In this document: positions 46,896 through 56,437 of the stretch, piece after piece
Numbering within the stretch: the stretch's first letter is position 1
Layout: the number at the start of each line of letters is the position of its first letter
Assembly: GCF_003340495.1 (NCBI RefSeq)
Contig: NZ_QASA01000001.1
Span: 5,766,001 to 5,830,000 of the forward strand
Source of the DNA: Adhaeribacter pallidiroseus
Lineage (GTDB): Bacteria > Bacteroidota > Bacteroidia > Cytophagales > Hymenobacteraceae
DNA length: 64,000 nucleotides
Reading direction: 5' to 3'
Notes under the pieces: generated by a model
What the model saw: the letters and a program-made list of their open reading frames with translations, nothing else
Databases searched by the model: none
What the model was told of the DNA's origin: nothing
Made by a program: the position numbers and the translations under genes

Positions 46896-47339
46896 TTACC
46901 GGGGTTTTACTAAGTTAACTATAGTAATGGATTTGGCCGCTGTTTTTGCTAAGCCATCGGCAAAATAAGTAGCGTTCGGCGTTTCGGTTTGCCAGGTCAT
47001 TCTAACTTCTGTGAGGCTGGTTACCTCTACGGTTTTGGTATTACTTAAAATGGATGTAGTAAGAAATTGCCTGCCATTGGTTTCTGTAAGGGTATAACTG
47101 CCTTTAAACTTATTTCCGGTATCCAATAGCTCGACATTCTGGCCTTTAAAAGTCAGAATCATACCGGATCCACCGTTTGCTTGAATGATTTTGGTGTTTG
47201 TAGCATCATAATAATCGTGAAATTCTGACGAGATTTTCCAACTACCTTGTAACAAATCGGTAGCAGATTGGGGCAGATTTACTCCCTCGTCGTCTTTACA
47301 GCTAGCGAGCAGGAACAGAAAAGGTAATAATTTTTTCAT
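46896..47339 (-). CDS. Small lipoprotein with lipocalin-like features
   Basis: The protein is 147 residues. The signal peptide MKKLLPFLFLLASC ends in a lipobox with Cys14. The mature start is acidic (KDDE). The part LLQGSWKISSEFHDYY and the strand-rich remainder with GSYTLTE resemble small lipocalin-like lipoproteins of Bacteroidota. Ligand and role are unknown. Leftward single gene with no obvious partner. Confidence 0.72.
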   Translation of the reverse strand: MKKLLPFLFLLASCKDDEGVNLPQSATDLLQGSWKISSEFHDYYDATNTKIIQANGGSGMILTFKGQNVELLDTGNKFKGSYTLTETNGRQFLTTSILSNTKTVEVTSLTEVRMTWQTETPNATYFADGLAKTAAKSITIVNLVKPR

Positions 47340-47422
47340 GATTTAGAGGGGTTAAATAATTGGAGGTTCAGGAAAAAACTGCTGGGTTTGGCTTCTGTAA
47401 TTTTAAAAAAATCAGCACAATT

Positions 47423-48142
47423 CTAATATAAAGCTTGGTTCAGGAACAAATAACTACTTACTGGATAATAGCTAATTATGGGGATATAATCCTGTTGGTT
47501 GGTTTTAAAAATGAAAGTTAAGGCACGTATTTCTGTTTCGGGTATCCTGAAATTGGTATTATAAAAGTTAGTGCAACTCTTTTTTAAAAAATATAGGAAA
47601 TAGCCTAAGTCTAGCTCGTGATAAATGGTAAAACCTTGTTTTTGATACCAGGGTAAGTTTTGTACAGTAGCGGTTTCTAAGTAAATAGGCCGGCTTTTTT
47701 GTTGGTTATACGTAATAAGTTCCTGTAACAAGGTGGTGCCGGTTTTTTGGTGTTGGTATTCCGGATGCACCCCGATAAACCACAAATAAGATTTTGTTTC
47801 TTTGGGCTGTATTTTCTTTATTGAGGCTTCGCGACGCAGGGTTTTATAAATATTTAGCAAGCCAATACAAAAAAGAATAAGCTTTATATCGAACCATACC
47901 GTTTGCGGAGTAGTCATTTTTTGGTCCGGGTATAAAATTAAGGCACAAGCTTGGCGATTGTTGGCGATAAAAATCTCCCCAGATAAAGAGCAAACCTCAA
48001 AGGCGTAATTCATTAAATAACAGATTCTTGTGGCTTTGTTTTTTCCTGACTTAACCAGATAATAAATGCTCTTATTGGTAGCAAACGATTTGGTAAGAAT
48101 ATTCACTATTAAATCTTTGTCGCGGTAATTAGCTTTGATCAT
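47423..48142 (-). CDS. GNAT family N-acetyltransferase
   Basis: The protein is 239 residues. The acetyl-CoA-binding region is SYLWFIGVHPEYQHQKTGTTLLQEL (the Q/R-x-x-G-x-G/T motif A), followed by PIYLETATVQNLPWYQKQGFTIYHEL, the last strands of the GNAT fold. The N-terminal part is less conserved, as expected for substrate recognition. Cytosolic; substrate unknown. It lies 83 bp upstream of the lipoprotein gene in the same direction and may be co-transcribed with it. Confidence 0.82.
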   Translation of the reverse strand: MIKANYRDKDLIVNILTKSFATNKSIYYLVKSGKNKATRICYLMNYAFEVCSLSGEIFIANNRQACALILYPDQKMTTPQTVWFDIKLILFCIGLLNIYKTLRREASIKKIQPKETKSYLWFIGVHPEYQHQKTGTTLLQELITYNQQKSRPIYLETATVQNLPWYQKQGFTIYHELDLGYFLYFLKKSCTNFYNTNFRIPETEIRALTFIFKTNQQDYIPIISYYPVSSYLFLNQALY

Positions 48143-48605
48143 ACAAGCCAGAATGAGGTAGGCGGTTTAAAATTTCAAAAAACAGTACAAAACGCTCCGG
48201 ATAGGACTATAAACCCATAAAACTAACTGGCCATCGTGGCTAGTCTAAGGCTTTAATTTAAAAATAAATAGTGAAAGGAGTAACCAGGATGCAGACCGGT
48301 TGCTAATAATTTTAAACTGCATTTTACCTGTTTTGCTTAGGACTATAGGAGCAGGAAAACAGGTCGATTTTTAAAATTCCGAACCCTTCGTCTAGAATTT
48401 AGATTTACAGCCTTAAAATTGTAACATTTAATCTTTACGGAAGTATATTCGGTATTAAAGTTGTACTTCTCAAAACCCACTAATTTTTTAATCATTCTAT
48501 CTAACGCATAACTTGCTTTATATCAGGATTGATTCTAACTTAGATATATTATCTTATATGTGAATACTCATTGTTCTGTTTTTTTATATTATTAATTACA
48601 ATTAC
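48143..48605. other. Divergent intergenic region
   Basis: About 460 bp between the GNAT gene and the malectin/Kelch gene. It should hold two promoters, but no convincing box pair, hairpin or small gene is seen. Confidence 0.4.
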
Positions 48606-50456
48606 ATGCTTAAAATTTACTTTCTTTTTTCAAAAACTGCCAAACTAAAGCGCTCAAGCTGGTTGTTATTTTTGGCCTTTTGTTTGTTTCAGCTACCTGT
48701 GCGCGCCGATGAATTAGTTTACCGCCTCAACTCGGGCGGTGGCAGTACCAGTAATTCTACAGGTGTATTTGCGGCAGATAAGTATTTTGCCCCCTCTCCG
48801 GGATCTACCACCTCTACCACTAGTGCCATTGCCGGTACCAGTGATGATGCCATGTACCAGAACCAACGGCGATCCGAGACTAATAATAGCACTTTTAATT
48901 ATAACCTCCCCGTAAGTAGCGGGCAATACCGCGTAAAGCTTTATTTTGCCGAAATATACTGGACCAAAGTAGGCCAGCGGGTTTTTGATGTAAGCGCTGA
49001 AGGAACCAAAGTTTTAAATAATTACGATATTGTGAGTGAGGTGGGGCCATTTACCGCTACTTCCGAAACTTTTACGGTAAATGTTTCTGATGGTACACTG
49101 AGCCTTTACTTTAGTTCTCTGGCTAGCGATGGCGGCGTGAACCGTCCGCAGGTGGCAGCACTGGAAGTGGTTAGAATTACTAATAATTCAACGCCTGAAT
49201 TTACCAGTATTAAATGGGGCACTGCTGCCAGTCAGCCTTATAGCACGCACGAAGTTCACGGCGAAGTAGTAAATAATAAGCTTTATATTTTTGGGGGCTA
49301 CGATCCCACTAAATCGGGTTATACGCCTACCAAGCGTGCTTATCGCTACGATCCGAATACGAACTCCTGGCAGGCTATTGCCGATTTACCGCATACTCCT
49401 AAAGGCAGCAATTTTGGCGGCGTAACCCACGTAGGCACGGCGAACGATGGTACCAATATTTATCTCGCCGGCGGGTATCCTTCTAATTCTACGGGCACCG
49501 GCCAGGTTTTTGGCACCAAGCAAGTATGGCGGTACAATGTGGCCAGCAATAATTACACGGCTCTGCCTAATTTACCTTATGAGTTAGCGACCGGGCAGTT
49601 AAAATATTTAAATGGCAAACTGCATTACATGGGAGGCGCTAATAAATCCCGGGCAGATGTACCAATACATTATGCATTAGACCTGAGTAACCTGGGGGCC
49701 GGTTGGAAATCAATGAAGCCGTTAATCAACGCTACTAACCATGCGGGTTCTGCGGTTTACGGCGGTAAGATATACTACTTCGGGGGCTCTCATGGCCAGA
49801 ATGATGAGACCGTGGTACAGAAAACGGTTCAGATCTACAATCCGGCTACGGATACCTGGACCCGAGGAGCCGATATGCCTACCGGTCGCGATCATATCTC
49901 GTCTACGGTGGTAGTATTAGGAAACCGGATTTTAGTACTGGGCGGCGAAGTGCGGCATTCGGTAAGATCTGCTTTGGTTTCTGCTTACTCACCGGCCACG
50001 AACTCGTGGCAGGAATTAACGCCGATGCCCGCTACAAAATCTGGCGGAGTAGCGGGTTTGCTAAACGGCAATATTTATTACACCGGTGGCAACCAGACGA
50101 AAACAAATTATAAAGGAATACCGGTACAGCCTGCTTCAGCCACCTCGGTAGTTGCGGTGAGCGAAACGGGGCTCGATGAACAAACGTTAACCCGGCAGAT
50201 AATCGTGTCTCCAAATCCTATAATAGCCGATAATAAGTTTTCCGTAGAGATTCAGAATTTTGGAAAAGAAGAACGGGTTGCCGTTAGCTTGTTGGATGTA
50301 CTCGGCCGGACTGTTCAGTCTACGGAGGTGGTTACCACCGAGCAAGGTAACGCTACTGTTGTAATGCCGGTGAAAGCTCCATTAAGTTCCGGTATTTACA
50401 TCCTGAAAGCGCATTCGCCATCCGGTAAAGCCCAAACCAGATTGCTGAAAGAATAA
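48606..50456 (+). CDS. Secreted malectin/Kelch protein with T9SS sorting domain
   Basis: The protein is 616 residues. A signal peptide (SSWLLFLAFCLFQLPVRA) is followed by a malectin domain (about residues 38-195; YRLNSGG, YRVKLYFAEIYW, RVFDVSAEG, RPQVAALEVV). A Kelch propeller follows (about 200-510; repeats such as NNKLYIFGGYD, GGKIYYFGGSH, GNRILVLGGEV). The C-terminal T9SS type A sorting domain starts VSPNPIIADN and ends GIYILKAHSPSGKAQTRLLKE. It should be surface-exposed and bind carbohydrate through malectin. No enzyme motif is seen. Confidence 0.9.
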   Translation: MLKIYFLFSKTAKLKRSSWLLFLAFCLFQLPVRADELVYRLNSGGGSTSNSTGVFAADKYFAPSPGSTTSTTSAIAGTSDDAMYQNQRRSETNNSTFNYNLPVSSGQYRVKLYFAEIYWTKVGQRVFDVSAEGTKVLNNYDIVSEVGPFTATSETFTVNVSDGTLSLYFSSLASDGGVNRPQVAALEVVRITNNSTPEFTSIKWGTAASQPYSTHEVHGEVVNNKLYIFGGYDPTKSGYTPTKRAYRYDPNTNSWQAIADLPHTPKGSNFGGVTHVGTANDGTNIYLAGGYPSNSTGTGQVFGTKQVWRYNVASNNYTALPNLPYELATGQLKYLNGKLHYMGGANKSRADVPIHYALDLSNLGAGWKSMKPLINATNHAGSAVYGGKIYYFGGSHGQNDETVVQKTVQIYNPATDTWTRGADMPTGRDHISSTVVVLGNRILVLGGEVRHSVRSALVSAYSPATNSWQELTPMPATKSGGVAGLLNGNIYYTGGNQTKTNYKGIPVQPASATSVVAVSETGLDEQTLTRQIIVSPNPIIADNKFSVEIQNFGKEERVAVSLLDVLGRTVQSTEVVTTEQGNATVVMPVKAPLSSGIYILKAHSPSGKAQTRLLKE

Positions 50457-50482
50457 ACCCCAGTACAACGATTATACTTACG

Positions 50483-50515
50483 AAAAGGAGACCACTCAAA
50501 ACGGTCTCCTTTTTT
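50483..50515 (+). terminator. Intrinsic terminator
   Basis: An 11-bp stem (50483-50493 and 50503-50513) ending in a T run lies 27 bp after the malectin/Kelch gene. Confidence 0.85.
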
Positions 50516-50746
50516 ATTGTAGTCTGGGTTCTAAGAGCTTATTGTAGCCCGACTAAAATTTAAAATATTACCTGAAGATTTAAGATTGGAGCGGGTCTGG
50601 AAAATTTTTTTAAAATTTAAAAATTTTAAGAGGTAGCTTCTGGTCAATACGGGTGCGCCAGTTGCCCAACAAAAGTACATTTTTCGGACCTCCCTTTTTT
50701 CTTGTTTTGCGTATTCTGGTTGCGTATATATTCAATACAATTCAGA

Positions 50747-51163
50747 ATGAGCAGTGCAGACCAGGAGAGTCATCCTTTGTTTCCGAGTGGGGAGTGGGAA
50801 GGTTTTTACACCTACGCCACCAATTCCCAGGCCGCTCAGCACCCGATGCATTTGTTTCTTACTTTTAAGAATAACCTGGTTACCGGGGGCGGGAGCGATG
50901 ATGTGGGGCGGTTTACCTGGAAAGGTTCTTATAGTAAACAGCAGTTGGCATGTACTATCACCAAGAACTATCGCACGCATGTGGTTTCTTATCAGGGGCA
51001 AGTAGACGAGAACGGTATTTGGGGAATCTGGCATTTGGATGAAATAAGCGGGGGCTTTCATATCTGGCCAAAAAAGTTGGAGCAAAACCAGCAAGAGCAA
51101 GCCGTAGAAGTTCAGGAACAATCCATAAAAGAAGAAGTACACCTCCCATTTCCGAAAATCTAA
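50747..51163 (+). CDS. Small protein of unknown function, beta-rich
   Basis: The protein is 138 residues from ATG 50747; the frame extends upstream but the extra residues look random. The sequence alternates aromatic and polar residues (GEWEGFYTY, HLFLTFKNN, GRFTWKGSY, GIWGIWHL, GGFHIWPKK), as in a small beta-barrel. The C terminus is Gln/Glu-rich. No signal peptide is present, so it is probably cytosolic. No family is recognised with confidence. Confidence 0.65.
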   Translation: MSSADQESHPLFPSGEWEGFYTYATNSQAAQHPMHLFLTFKNNLVTGGGSDDVGRFTWKGSYSKQQLACTITKNYRTHVVSYQGQVDENGIWGIWHLDEISGGFHIWPKKLEQNQQEQAVEVQEQSIKEEVHLPFPKI

Positions 51164-51164
51164 C

Positions 51165-51214
51165 TTCCCGGGGATTGGCTGGTAAATAATTCCCGGAGAT
51201 TGGCTGGTAAATAA
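51165..51214. repeat. Tandem duplication of 25 bp
   Basis: Two direct 25-bp copies (51165-51189 and 51190-51214) differ at one base and lie immediately after the stop codon of the small protein. Each copy contains TAA, so the duplication does not extend the frame. Confidence 0.85.
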
Positions 51215-51247
51215 TAAAAAGCTCTGTATTTAAAAAAGCGGTTCTAA

Positions 51248-51311
51248 ACCGGCTAAAACAAAAATGACTCATATAAATCGAGTGTTATTGTTTCGGCCGG
51301 TTCATTTTTTT
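51248..51311 (+). terminator. Long imperfect hairpin with T tract
   Basis: A 14-bp stem with two G-T pairs (51248-51261 and 51288-51301) encloses a nested short stem and is followed by TCATTTTTTT. It probably terminates the gene ending at 51163. The gap from here to 51839 shows no gene other than the leader of the TonB receptor. Confidence 0.75.
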
Positions 51312-51607
51312 AAATTTTAGTCAATCTGGTACTAAACTACCGAGCTCTTCCGTCCCGCAGCGTTCCCCGAACTTCTGTTTACCCGATAGCCGAAGGTTAA
51401 TCCTGTTTGAACCACTCTTCTGGTTTATTGCCTCCGAACTAGATTTTTCGCCCCAGAAGTAATGGTTATGCTTGCTGGGGCAGTTGCCCGCACACTTCTT
51501 GGTACCCGCCCGACGGGCACTCCTGCCTAACCGGCAACAAACCAAAGCCCTTCTGAAAAGCAACAGTATGTTAATAAAGGCTTAATCTGCGCTTAACATT
51601 GCCTCCC

Positions 51608-51615
51608 TACTTTTG
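51608..51615 (+). promoter_or_regulatory. Candidate -7 element of the TonB receptor gene
   Basis: TACTTTTG fully matches TAnnTTTG, 224 bp before the start codon. The -33 box is not clear. If used, the transcript would have a leader of about 220 bases. Confidence 0.4.
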
Positions 51616-51839
51616 CGGGCAAATCAGGGTTAATCAATCAGAAAACACGACGGGCTACTATGGTATAACACTTACCGCTCCATCTTAAAAATAAGCCTGT
51701 CTGAATTTTAAAAGCAGCCAGGCTTAATAAAATTTTAAAAAATCTATTCTACCGCTGCTGCTAAACTGCCATTAGCACCGGGTGTTGCACGAAAGTTTAA
51801 ATCTGATCTCAACTACTATTATTTAATCATTAACCAAAA

Positions 51840-54800
51840 ATGAAACAACTATTTACCAAATGTATTGTGTTTCTTGCTTTGCTTCTTCCGGCCAGCTTAA
51901 CCTCCTACGGTCAGGGGAACGAAGCAACCATCATCGGGAAAGTTGCCGAAGCAAACAACAGTCCTATTATTGGCGCCACCGTTTTAGTCCGGAATGAATC
52001 TACAGGTTTTCAGGCGGGTACGGTAACCGACTTAAAAGGAGATTACATTATCAAACAATTACCCTTGGGTGCGCCTTATTCCATTACCGTATCTTTTATC
52101 GGTTACACCGAACAAAAGAAAACCGGTTTTGCTTTGAACCAAGGCGACCAGTTACGGGTAAACTTTACCTTACAAAGCAGCGCTACCGAACTGGAAGCAG
52201 TAGAAGTTGTGGCGAGCTCTTTAAAAAACACGGTTCCTAACTTGGGCGCTTCCACGCCTATCACCGCGAAAGATATTGCTAAACTGCCGGTAAACGGCCG
52301 GAACTTTACTTCGCTCATCGACCTTTCGCCGTTGAGTAGCGGTACCAGTCTGGGCGGGCAATTAGCTTCCTCCACTAACTTTACCATCGACGGGATGACC
52401 TCGCGCGGTACCATTGCCGGTGGTTCTACGTCTAGTGCTTATTCCATTTCCATGGAAGCCATTCGCGAATTTAAAGTGGTAACCAATGAGTACGATGTAA
52501 CCATGGGCCGCAGTGGCGGTGGTACCATTAGTACGGTAACCAAATCGGGAACGAACCAACTAACGGGTAGCGCTTTTAACTTTATGCGTACCGATTGGCT
52601 CGCTAGTCCTTACGATTTACGGGGTAACAAACGTGTGCAGGATTACAATACCAACCAGTACGGATTTTCATTAGGTGGTCCGATTATTAAAGACAAAGCG
52701 CACTTCTTCGTAGCTTGGGATCACCAGGCCGATGCCCGACCGGTTTATATTGCCAACATCCAAGGACTAGCCGACGAAGCGGTTAACCAGGTTACCCAAG
52801 AAACACTGGATAGTTTCTTAAGCATTGCCCGGGCTAAATACGGTGTTTCGAACAATCCGCAGTTTGGGGCTTTCGGCAAGAAAAAAGGAACCGACGCTAT
52901 GTTTGCCCGGATTGACTGGCAGATAAATTCTAAAAATTTATTGACTTTGCGCAACAACTTTGTGCGCGAAAAGGACCCGTTATCCGAGGATGATAACTCT
53001 TCCATTGATGCCTATGAATCGTACATTAATCGCAAAAAATTCGACAACAGTTTAATGTTGTCGTTGCGGACTATTCTGAACCCTAAAATTACGAATGAGC
53101 TAAAAGTACAGCATTTTTACCAGGACGAAGCCGTTCAACCAAGCCCGGAACTTCCGGCTGCCGGTATCCCGCGCGCCATTATACAAAATGTGACATCACC
53201 ATCAAGTGCTGATCCTACAAAACCCTTAACTCTTTCTTCCATTCAGATTGGTGGGCAGCGTTTTTCGCCGGAATGGTTTAAAGGCAACGTAGTGCAGCTT
53301 GTAGACAATTTCTATTACAATACCGGTAAAATCAATTTTACCTTCGGGGTAGATGTTATGTATAACCGCATGCATTCGCGCTACGGTAGCGAAATGAACG
53401 GCCGCTTCTTCTTTAGTGGTCTTGAAAACTTTAATAGCCTGACTTCTTACCGGTACGTACGGGAAATTTACTTGAACGAAGACCAGAGTAAAGTGGTAAA
53501 TTCGTTAGCTTCCGGCGTATACGCCCAAATGGACACCAAACTTGCCTACGGCTTGGAAGTAATGGCTGGCTTGCGACTGGATAATACCCAATACCTGAAC
53601 CGCGCCAATTTCAGCCCGGTGGTATTTAACGAATTGGGTATCCGCACCGATAATAAGATTAACACCACCCAATTGCAGCCCCGCATACAGTTTACCTGGG
53701 ACGTGAACGAGGAACGCAAAAATATTATCCGGGTGGGGGCTGGGGTTTTTGGTTCGGCTTTAAACCCATATTCCATGATCAACAACATATTGTTCGATGG
53801 CACCAATGTTGCCTCCGTGGACATCTCAGGAGCCCTGGTACCAACCCCTAATTTCCCGGGCTACCGCGCCGATCCATCTACTGCTCCTGGTGCCGAGCTA
53901 TTTAACAACCCGGCCATTCCAAGATTAGTAACCATTAACACCAATAGCCCCGATGCCAAAGTGCCGGTGGTTTACAAAACTAACTTTTCTATTAACCACT
54001 TCATTAACGATAACCTGCGGATAGGGGTGAGCGGATTTGCCGCCTGGGCGCGTAACAACTACATGTATGTAGACCGCAACATGGTGGAGCAACCGTATTT
54101 TAGAATAGAAGAAGAAGCCAACCGGGGGGTGTACGTACCAGCCGCAACTATTACCGATAAAGGCATTGTTAACTGGGTTAACAGCCGCAAAACTACCCAG
54201 GTAGGACGGGTGCTGGAATTAATCAGCGCCGGCCGGAAAAACCAGTACGCCTTGGTAGTAGACGGAACTTTCCGGTACTTCCGCGACGGTCAAATTACCG
54301 CTTCGTACACCTGGAACGACTCTAAAGACAACACCTCTTACAACGGTAACGTAGCTAACACCGCCACCCTGGACTTAATGGTAGCCGATGACCCGCGTAA
54401 TTTAAGCCGCATGAACTACGCCAACAACCAGTTCCGCAATAAGGTAGTGGTTTACGGAACGGCCCCTACTTTTTGGGGTACCACGTTTAGCGTGCGTTAT
54501 TCCGGTTTAGGTGGTACGCGCTATTCCTTGGCGGTGGGCGGTAACACCAACGGAGACTTTGTTGATTCCAATGACCTGGCTTACATCTACGACCCAAATA
54601 ACCCGGAAGTACCACAATACTTGCGAGACGGTATCCAGGCTATTCTGGACAATCCAAACGCTGAGCAAAGTGTAAAAGATTACATCCGCCGGAATGCGGG
54701 CCAGGTAGCAGAGCGTAACGGTGGTATTAATGGTTTTTACGGCGTGTTTGATGCCCGATTAGCCAAAAAATTCAGTTTCCTGGGTAACCATGGTTTGGAA

Positions 54801-55019
54801 GCTTCCATTGATGTTTTCAACGTCGCTAACCTGTTGAAAAAAGATTGGGGCGTGGGTTACAATCTTGGTAAGCAAAACCTGTACACTATTAGAAGCTTCG
54901 ATCAGACCGCCCAAAGGTTTGTTTATAACGTGAACCAAGGATCCGGAGTATCTAACCCAAACGCCAGCCTGAACGGTAACCCTTACCAGATTCAGTTAGG
55001 TTTGCGGTACGCGTTTTAA
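51840..55019 (+). CDS. TonB-dependent receptor with carboxypeptidase-like N-terminal domain
   Basis: The protein is 1059 residues. A signal peptide (CIVFLALLLPASLTSYGQG) is followed by a carboxypeptidase-regulatory-like domain (about residues 30-115; GKVAEANNSPIIGATVLV, GDYIIKQLPLG). A plug domain comes next (about 120-235; PVNGRNFTSLIDLSP, FTIDGMTSRG), then a long outer-membrane barrel ending in GLRYAF with a C-terminal aromatic. It belongs to the OAR-like group rather than SusC, judged by the plug. No SusD partner follows, so substrate is unknown. A terminator closes the gene. Confidence 0.93.
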   Translation: MKQLFTKCIVFLALLLPASLTSYGQGNEATIIGKVAEANNSPIIGATVLVRNESTGFQAGTVTDLKGDYIIKQLPLGAPYSITVSFIGYTEQKKTGFALNQGDQLRVNFTLQSSATELEAVEVVASSLKNTVPNLGASTPITAKDIAKLPVNGRNFTSLIDLSPLSSGTSLGGQLASSTNFTIDGMTSRGTIAGGSTSSAYSISMEAIREFKVVTNEYDVTMGRSGGGTISTVTKSGTNQLTGSAFNFMRTDWLASPYDLRGNKRVQDYNTNQYGFSLGGPIIKDKAHFFVAWDHQADARPVYIANIQGLADEAVNQVTQETLDSFLSIARAKYGVSNNPQFGAFGKKKGTDAMFARIDWQINSKNLLTLRNNFVREKDPLSEDDNSSIDAYESYINRKKFDNSLMLSLRTILNPKITNELKVQHFYQDEAVQPSPELPAAGIPRAIIQNVTSPSSADPTKPLTLSSIQIGGQRFSPEWFKGNVVQLVDNFYYNTGKINFTFGVDVMYNRMHSRYGSEMNGRFFFSGLENFNSLTSYRYVREIYLNEDQSKVVNSLASGVYAQMDTKLAYGLEVMAGLRLDNTQYLNRANFSPVVFNELGIRTDNKINTTQLQPRIQFTWDVNEERKNIIRVGAGVFGSALNPYSMINNILFDGTNVASVDISGALVPTPNFPGYRADPSTAPGAELFNNPAIPRLVTINTNSPDAKVPVVYKTNFSINHFINDNLRIGVSGFAAWARNNYMYVDRNMVEQPYFRIEEEANRGVYVPAATITDKGIVNWVNSRKTTQVGRVLELISAGRKNQYALVVDGTFRYFRDGQITASYTWNDSKDNTSYNGNVANTATLDLMVADDPRNLSRMNYANNQFRNKVVVYGTAPTFWGTTFSVRYSGLGGTRYSLAVGGNTNGDFVDSNDLAYIYDPNNPEVPQYLRDGIQAILDNPNAEQSVKDYIRRNAGQVAERNGGINGFYGVFDARLAKKFSFLGNHGLEASIDVFNVANLLKKDWGVGYNLGKQNLYTIRSFDQTAQRFVYNVNQGSGVSNPNASLNGNPYQIQLGLRYAF

Positions 55020-55042
55020 CTTTATTCAAAATTAAAAATTTA

Positions 55043-55078
55043 AAGAAGCTGCCGGTAATAACACCGGCATCTTTTTTT
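55043..55078 (+). terminator. Terminator after the TonB receptor
   Basis: GCCGGT (55051-55056) pairs with ACCGGC (55063-55068), extended by weaker AAGA/TCTT pairs, and ends in a T7 run. Confidence 0.8.
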
Positions 55079-55229
55079 ATCCATAAATTCTATTATGTGC
55101 AGTTTTTTCTTGAATACTGTGATTTGATTTCGAGGAAAGGACTGGCTTATACAGCTAGCCAATAGAAGTAATTGCTAGAAAAATAAAATTCTATTTATCA
55201 GGCTCTTTCCCTTCTGCTTTCGTCATTCC

Positions 55230-55269
55230 GGAGGAAACTAGTTCGCTACGTAGCCGAATAGGTTCCTCC
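55230..55269. repeat. Imperfect palindromic element
   Basis: An arm at 55230-55245 pairs imperfectly with 55255-55269 around an inner palindrome at about 55245-55254. It is far (210 bp) from the previous gene and has no T tract, so it looks like a repetitive extragenic palindrome rather than a terminator. Confidence 0.5.
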
Positions 55270-55393
55270 TGAAGGACATAGATAAGGCAGAATAGCCCTG
55301 CTTTTAATTAGCGCGAACGCACCTTAAATATTAAAATAAAAATTACTTTTTAGAATTAGATTATTTCTTTAAGCATAATGGCAGTGCCTTCGT

Positions 55394-56206
55394 TTAAGTT
55401 TGTAGGATTTTGGTAGGTGCTACGCCAAACATTTTTTTAAAGGCAAAAGAAAAGTGCGATAAGTCTTCGAAGCCTAAATCCAGGTAAACTTCCGAGGGTG
55501 CTTTCTTTTTTTCTTTGATTAAATAATGCGCTTCTTGCAGGCGGCGTTGTTGCAGCCAGCGGCTCGGCGACAGGTGAAATATTTTCTCAAAATCGCGTTT
55601 AAAAGTAGCCAGACTGCGGCCCGTTAAATAGGCAAAGCGTTTTAGTTCTACATTGAAGTGGAAATTCCGGTGCATAAACGCTTCTAAATCTATTTTACCG
55701 GGTTCCGAAAAATCAAATAAAATACTTTGTAGCTCGGGGTTGGTTTGGAGCAAAACCAGAATGGCTTCGCGCCGCTTCAGGTGCAACAGGTTTTCGTTGC
55801 CCGACTGATTCAAATCCTGGTAAGGCCCCAAGGAGTTTATAAAACCAAGTAGAAGGGGATTAGCATGCAGCGAGATAATAGCATTGGAAGCCGGGCTTTT
55901 TTCGGCTTTGTAGCCGTACTCGATGCTGAAATCGCGCAAGGTTTCCTGATCCAGGAAAACCGAAACACTTTTAAATTCACCTCCGGCCGGCGGCTCTTTC
56001 ACAAACTTGAGCAAATGGTTTCTCCGAACCAGCCGGAAATCTCCTTCCCGGAAAAACCAGGTTTGGTTCCCGTCTTCCACGGCAAGGGTGCCGGCAATCT
56101 GGTAACTAAAAACATGTTCCGCTACAAACTGCTCCCCGGACCGGTTACGGCTATGATAACAGGAATAAGTAAAGGCGCGGGAAGCTTTTTCTTGCAGACT
56201 GGTCAT
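55394..56206 (-). CDS. AraC family transcriptional regulator
   Basis: The protein is 270 residues. The N-terminal part is an AraC-type sensing domain, and the C-terminal 100 residues hold two helix-turn-helix units: LKRFAYLTGRSLATFKRDFEKIFHLSPSRWL and APSEVYLDLGFEDLSHFSFAFKKMFGVAPT. It should regulate nearby genes in response to a small molecule. The adjacent upstream gene is an SDR in the same direction, and the pair AraC plus SDR is a frequent arrangement; the SDR may be its target. Confidence 0.92.
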   Translation of the reverse strand: MTSLQEKASRAFTYSCYHSRNRSGEQFVAEHVFSYQIAGTLAVEDGNQTWFFREGDFRLVRRNHLLKFVKEPPAGGEFKSVSVFLDQETLRDFSIEYGYKAEKSPASNAIISLHANPLLLGFINSLGPYQDLNQSGNENLLHLKRREAILVLLQTNPELQSILFDFSEPGKIDLEAFMHRNFHFNVELKRFAYLTGRSLATFKRDFEKIFHLSPSRWLQQRRLQEAHYLIKEKKKAPSEVYLDLGFEDLSHFSFAFKKMFGVAPTKILQT

Positions 56207-56229
56207 AGGGTTATTTTTTTAAAAATAAT

Positions 56230-56388
56230 GTGCGTTCGAGATAAAGACGCTTCTACACAAAGAATAAAGAATAATACTAGTCTCCAAAAAAATCAATTTT
56301 AGGTTCCTCGTGGTCTACTTCCAGGATGAGGGAATAAAAAGTAAGAGCTTCCTTGTTAATGATCTTATTATCTTTATCTCGAACGCAC
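56230..56388. repeat. Exact 18-bp inverted repeats flanking about 120 bp
   Basis: The sequence at 56230-56247 is repeated exactly in inverted form at 56371-56388, with 123 bp between. The element lies between the start of the AraC gene and the stop of the SDR gene. It could be paired operator sites or the ends of a very small non-autonomous mobile element. Confidence 0.6.
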
Positions 56389-56437
56389 GGTAATACAATG
56401 GGCAATGGCTGTTGAATGCCATTGCTCCTTTTAATTT

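Noticed and set aside
51321-51563. Leftward 80-residue open frame between the small protein and the TonB receptor
   Set aside because: Composition is Arg/Ser/Gly-rich with no strand or helix pattern and no leader; probably chance.
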